Shown: positions 13,379 to 13,551 of the stretch, one piece after another
Layout: each line of letters opens with the position of its first letter
Numbering within the stretch: the first letter of the stretch is position 1
Assembly (NCBI GenBank): GCA_017998735.1
Contig: JAGOCN010000011.1
Location: 1 to 13,551, forward strand
From: Giesbergeria sp.
GTDB taxonomy: Bacteria; Pseudomonadota; Gammaproteobacteria; Burkholderiales; Burkholderiaceae_C
DNA: 13,551 bases
Reading direction: 5' to 3'
Program-made: the position numbers and the translations under genes
Notes under the pieces: model-generated
The model's input: the letters and a program-made list of their open reading frames with translations, nothing else
Database searches by the model: none
What the model was told of the DNA's origin: nothing

Positions 13379-13551
13379 ATGCCACCTCCACCTCCCCGCA
13401 TCGGTCTGGCACTGGGCAGCGGCTCGGCACGCGGCTGGTCGCACCTGGGTGTCATCAAGGCGCTGGAGCGCGCCGGCATCCGCCCCGACATCGTTTGCGG
13501 CACGTCCATCGGTGCGCTGGTGGGCGCTGCCTATGCGGCCGGCGAACACGA
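13379..13551 (+). CDS. Patatin-like phospholipase (RssA type), 3'-truncated by the window edge
   Basis: The first 57 residues are visible. After a short Pro-rich start they read [20 protein letters not shown], the glycine-rich oxyanion-hole motif, and then [18 protein letters not shown], whose GTSIG is the nucleophile elbow (Ser). This is the N-terminus of bacterial patatin-like lipid hydrolases. AGGAGA at 13367-13372 lies 6 bases before ATG 13379. The catalytic Asp is beyond the window. It is separated from cobC by 228 bases and has no evident link to cobalamin synthesis, so it probably belongs to the next transcription unit. The gap (13151-13378) shows no gene; the 11-base palindrome CACTGCCAGTG at 13231-13241 is the only structure I noted. 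Confidence 0.88.
   Translation, partial: MPPPPPRIGLALGSGSARGWSHLGVIKALERAGIRPDIVCGTSIGALVGAAYAAGEH

Overview
This 13.5 kb, GC-rich window holds part of an aerobic cobalamin (vitamin B12) biosynthesis cluster. Every gene I can support is on the + strand. CobF and CobN mark the aerobic (Pseudomonas denitrificans-type) route. The gene set, base composition and a short dispersed repeat that I recall from Comamonadaceae genomes suggest a betaproteobacterium of the Burkholderiales, probably Comamonadaceae (Acidovorax/Comamonas-like). That placement is inference from memory, not a search.

Layout, left to right. Block 1 (1-3378): cobF (5' end cut by the window edge), cobO, a btuF-like periplasmic corrinoid-binding protein, and the metal-trafficking GTPase cobW. 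A 174-base gap follows, holding two hairpins and a dispersed repeat. Block 2 (3553-9681): cobN, a ChlI-type AAA+ ATPase, a von Willebrand A (ChlD-type) domain, and a DUF1636 cysteine protein, all joined by overlapping stop/start codons or by a frame change. A 200-base gap with two hairpins follows. Block 3 (9882-13150): bluB, cbiB (cobD in P. denitrificans naming) and cobC. After a 228-base gap the window ends inside a patatin-like phospholipase gene that looks unrelated to B12.

How they work together: CobF makes precorrin-6A. CobW probably handles cobalt for CobN. CobN inserts cobalt into hydrogenobyrinate a,c-diamide, driven by the AAA+/VWA subunits. CobO adenosylates the corrinoid. CobC makes the aminopropanol phosphate arm and CbiB attaches it. 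BluB makes the lower ligand dimethylbenzimidazole. The btuF-like protein would capture external corrinoids for uptake. The remaining cob genes must lie elsewhere, probably upstream.

The most notable feature is at 8521-8528. The ATPase and VWA domains of the cobaltochelatase motor are in different frames, joined by an A8 slippery run followed 4 nt later by a strong stem. This fits a programmed -1 frameshift that lets one chlD-like gene make both the small (ATPase) and medium (ATPase-VWA) subunits. The second is cobC, which carries an in-frame insertion of roughly 80 codons containing two inverted REP-like palindromes. The third is cbiB, where two hydrophobic segments are encoded by sequence resembling the dispersed repeat found upstream of cobN.
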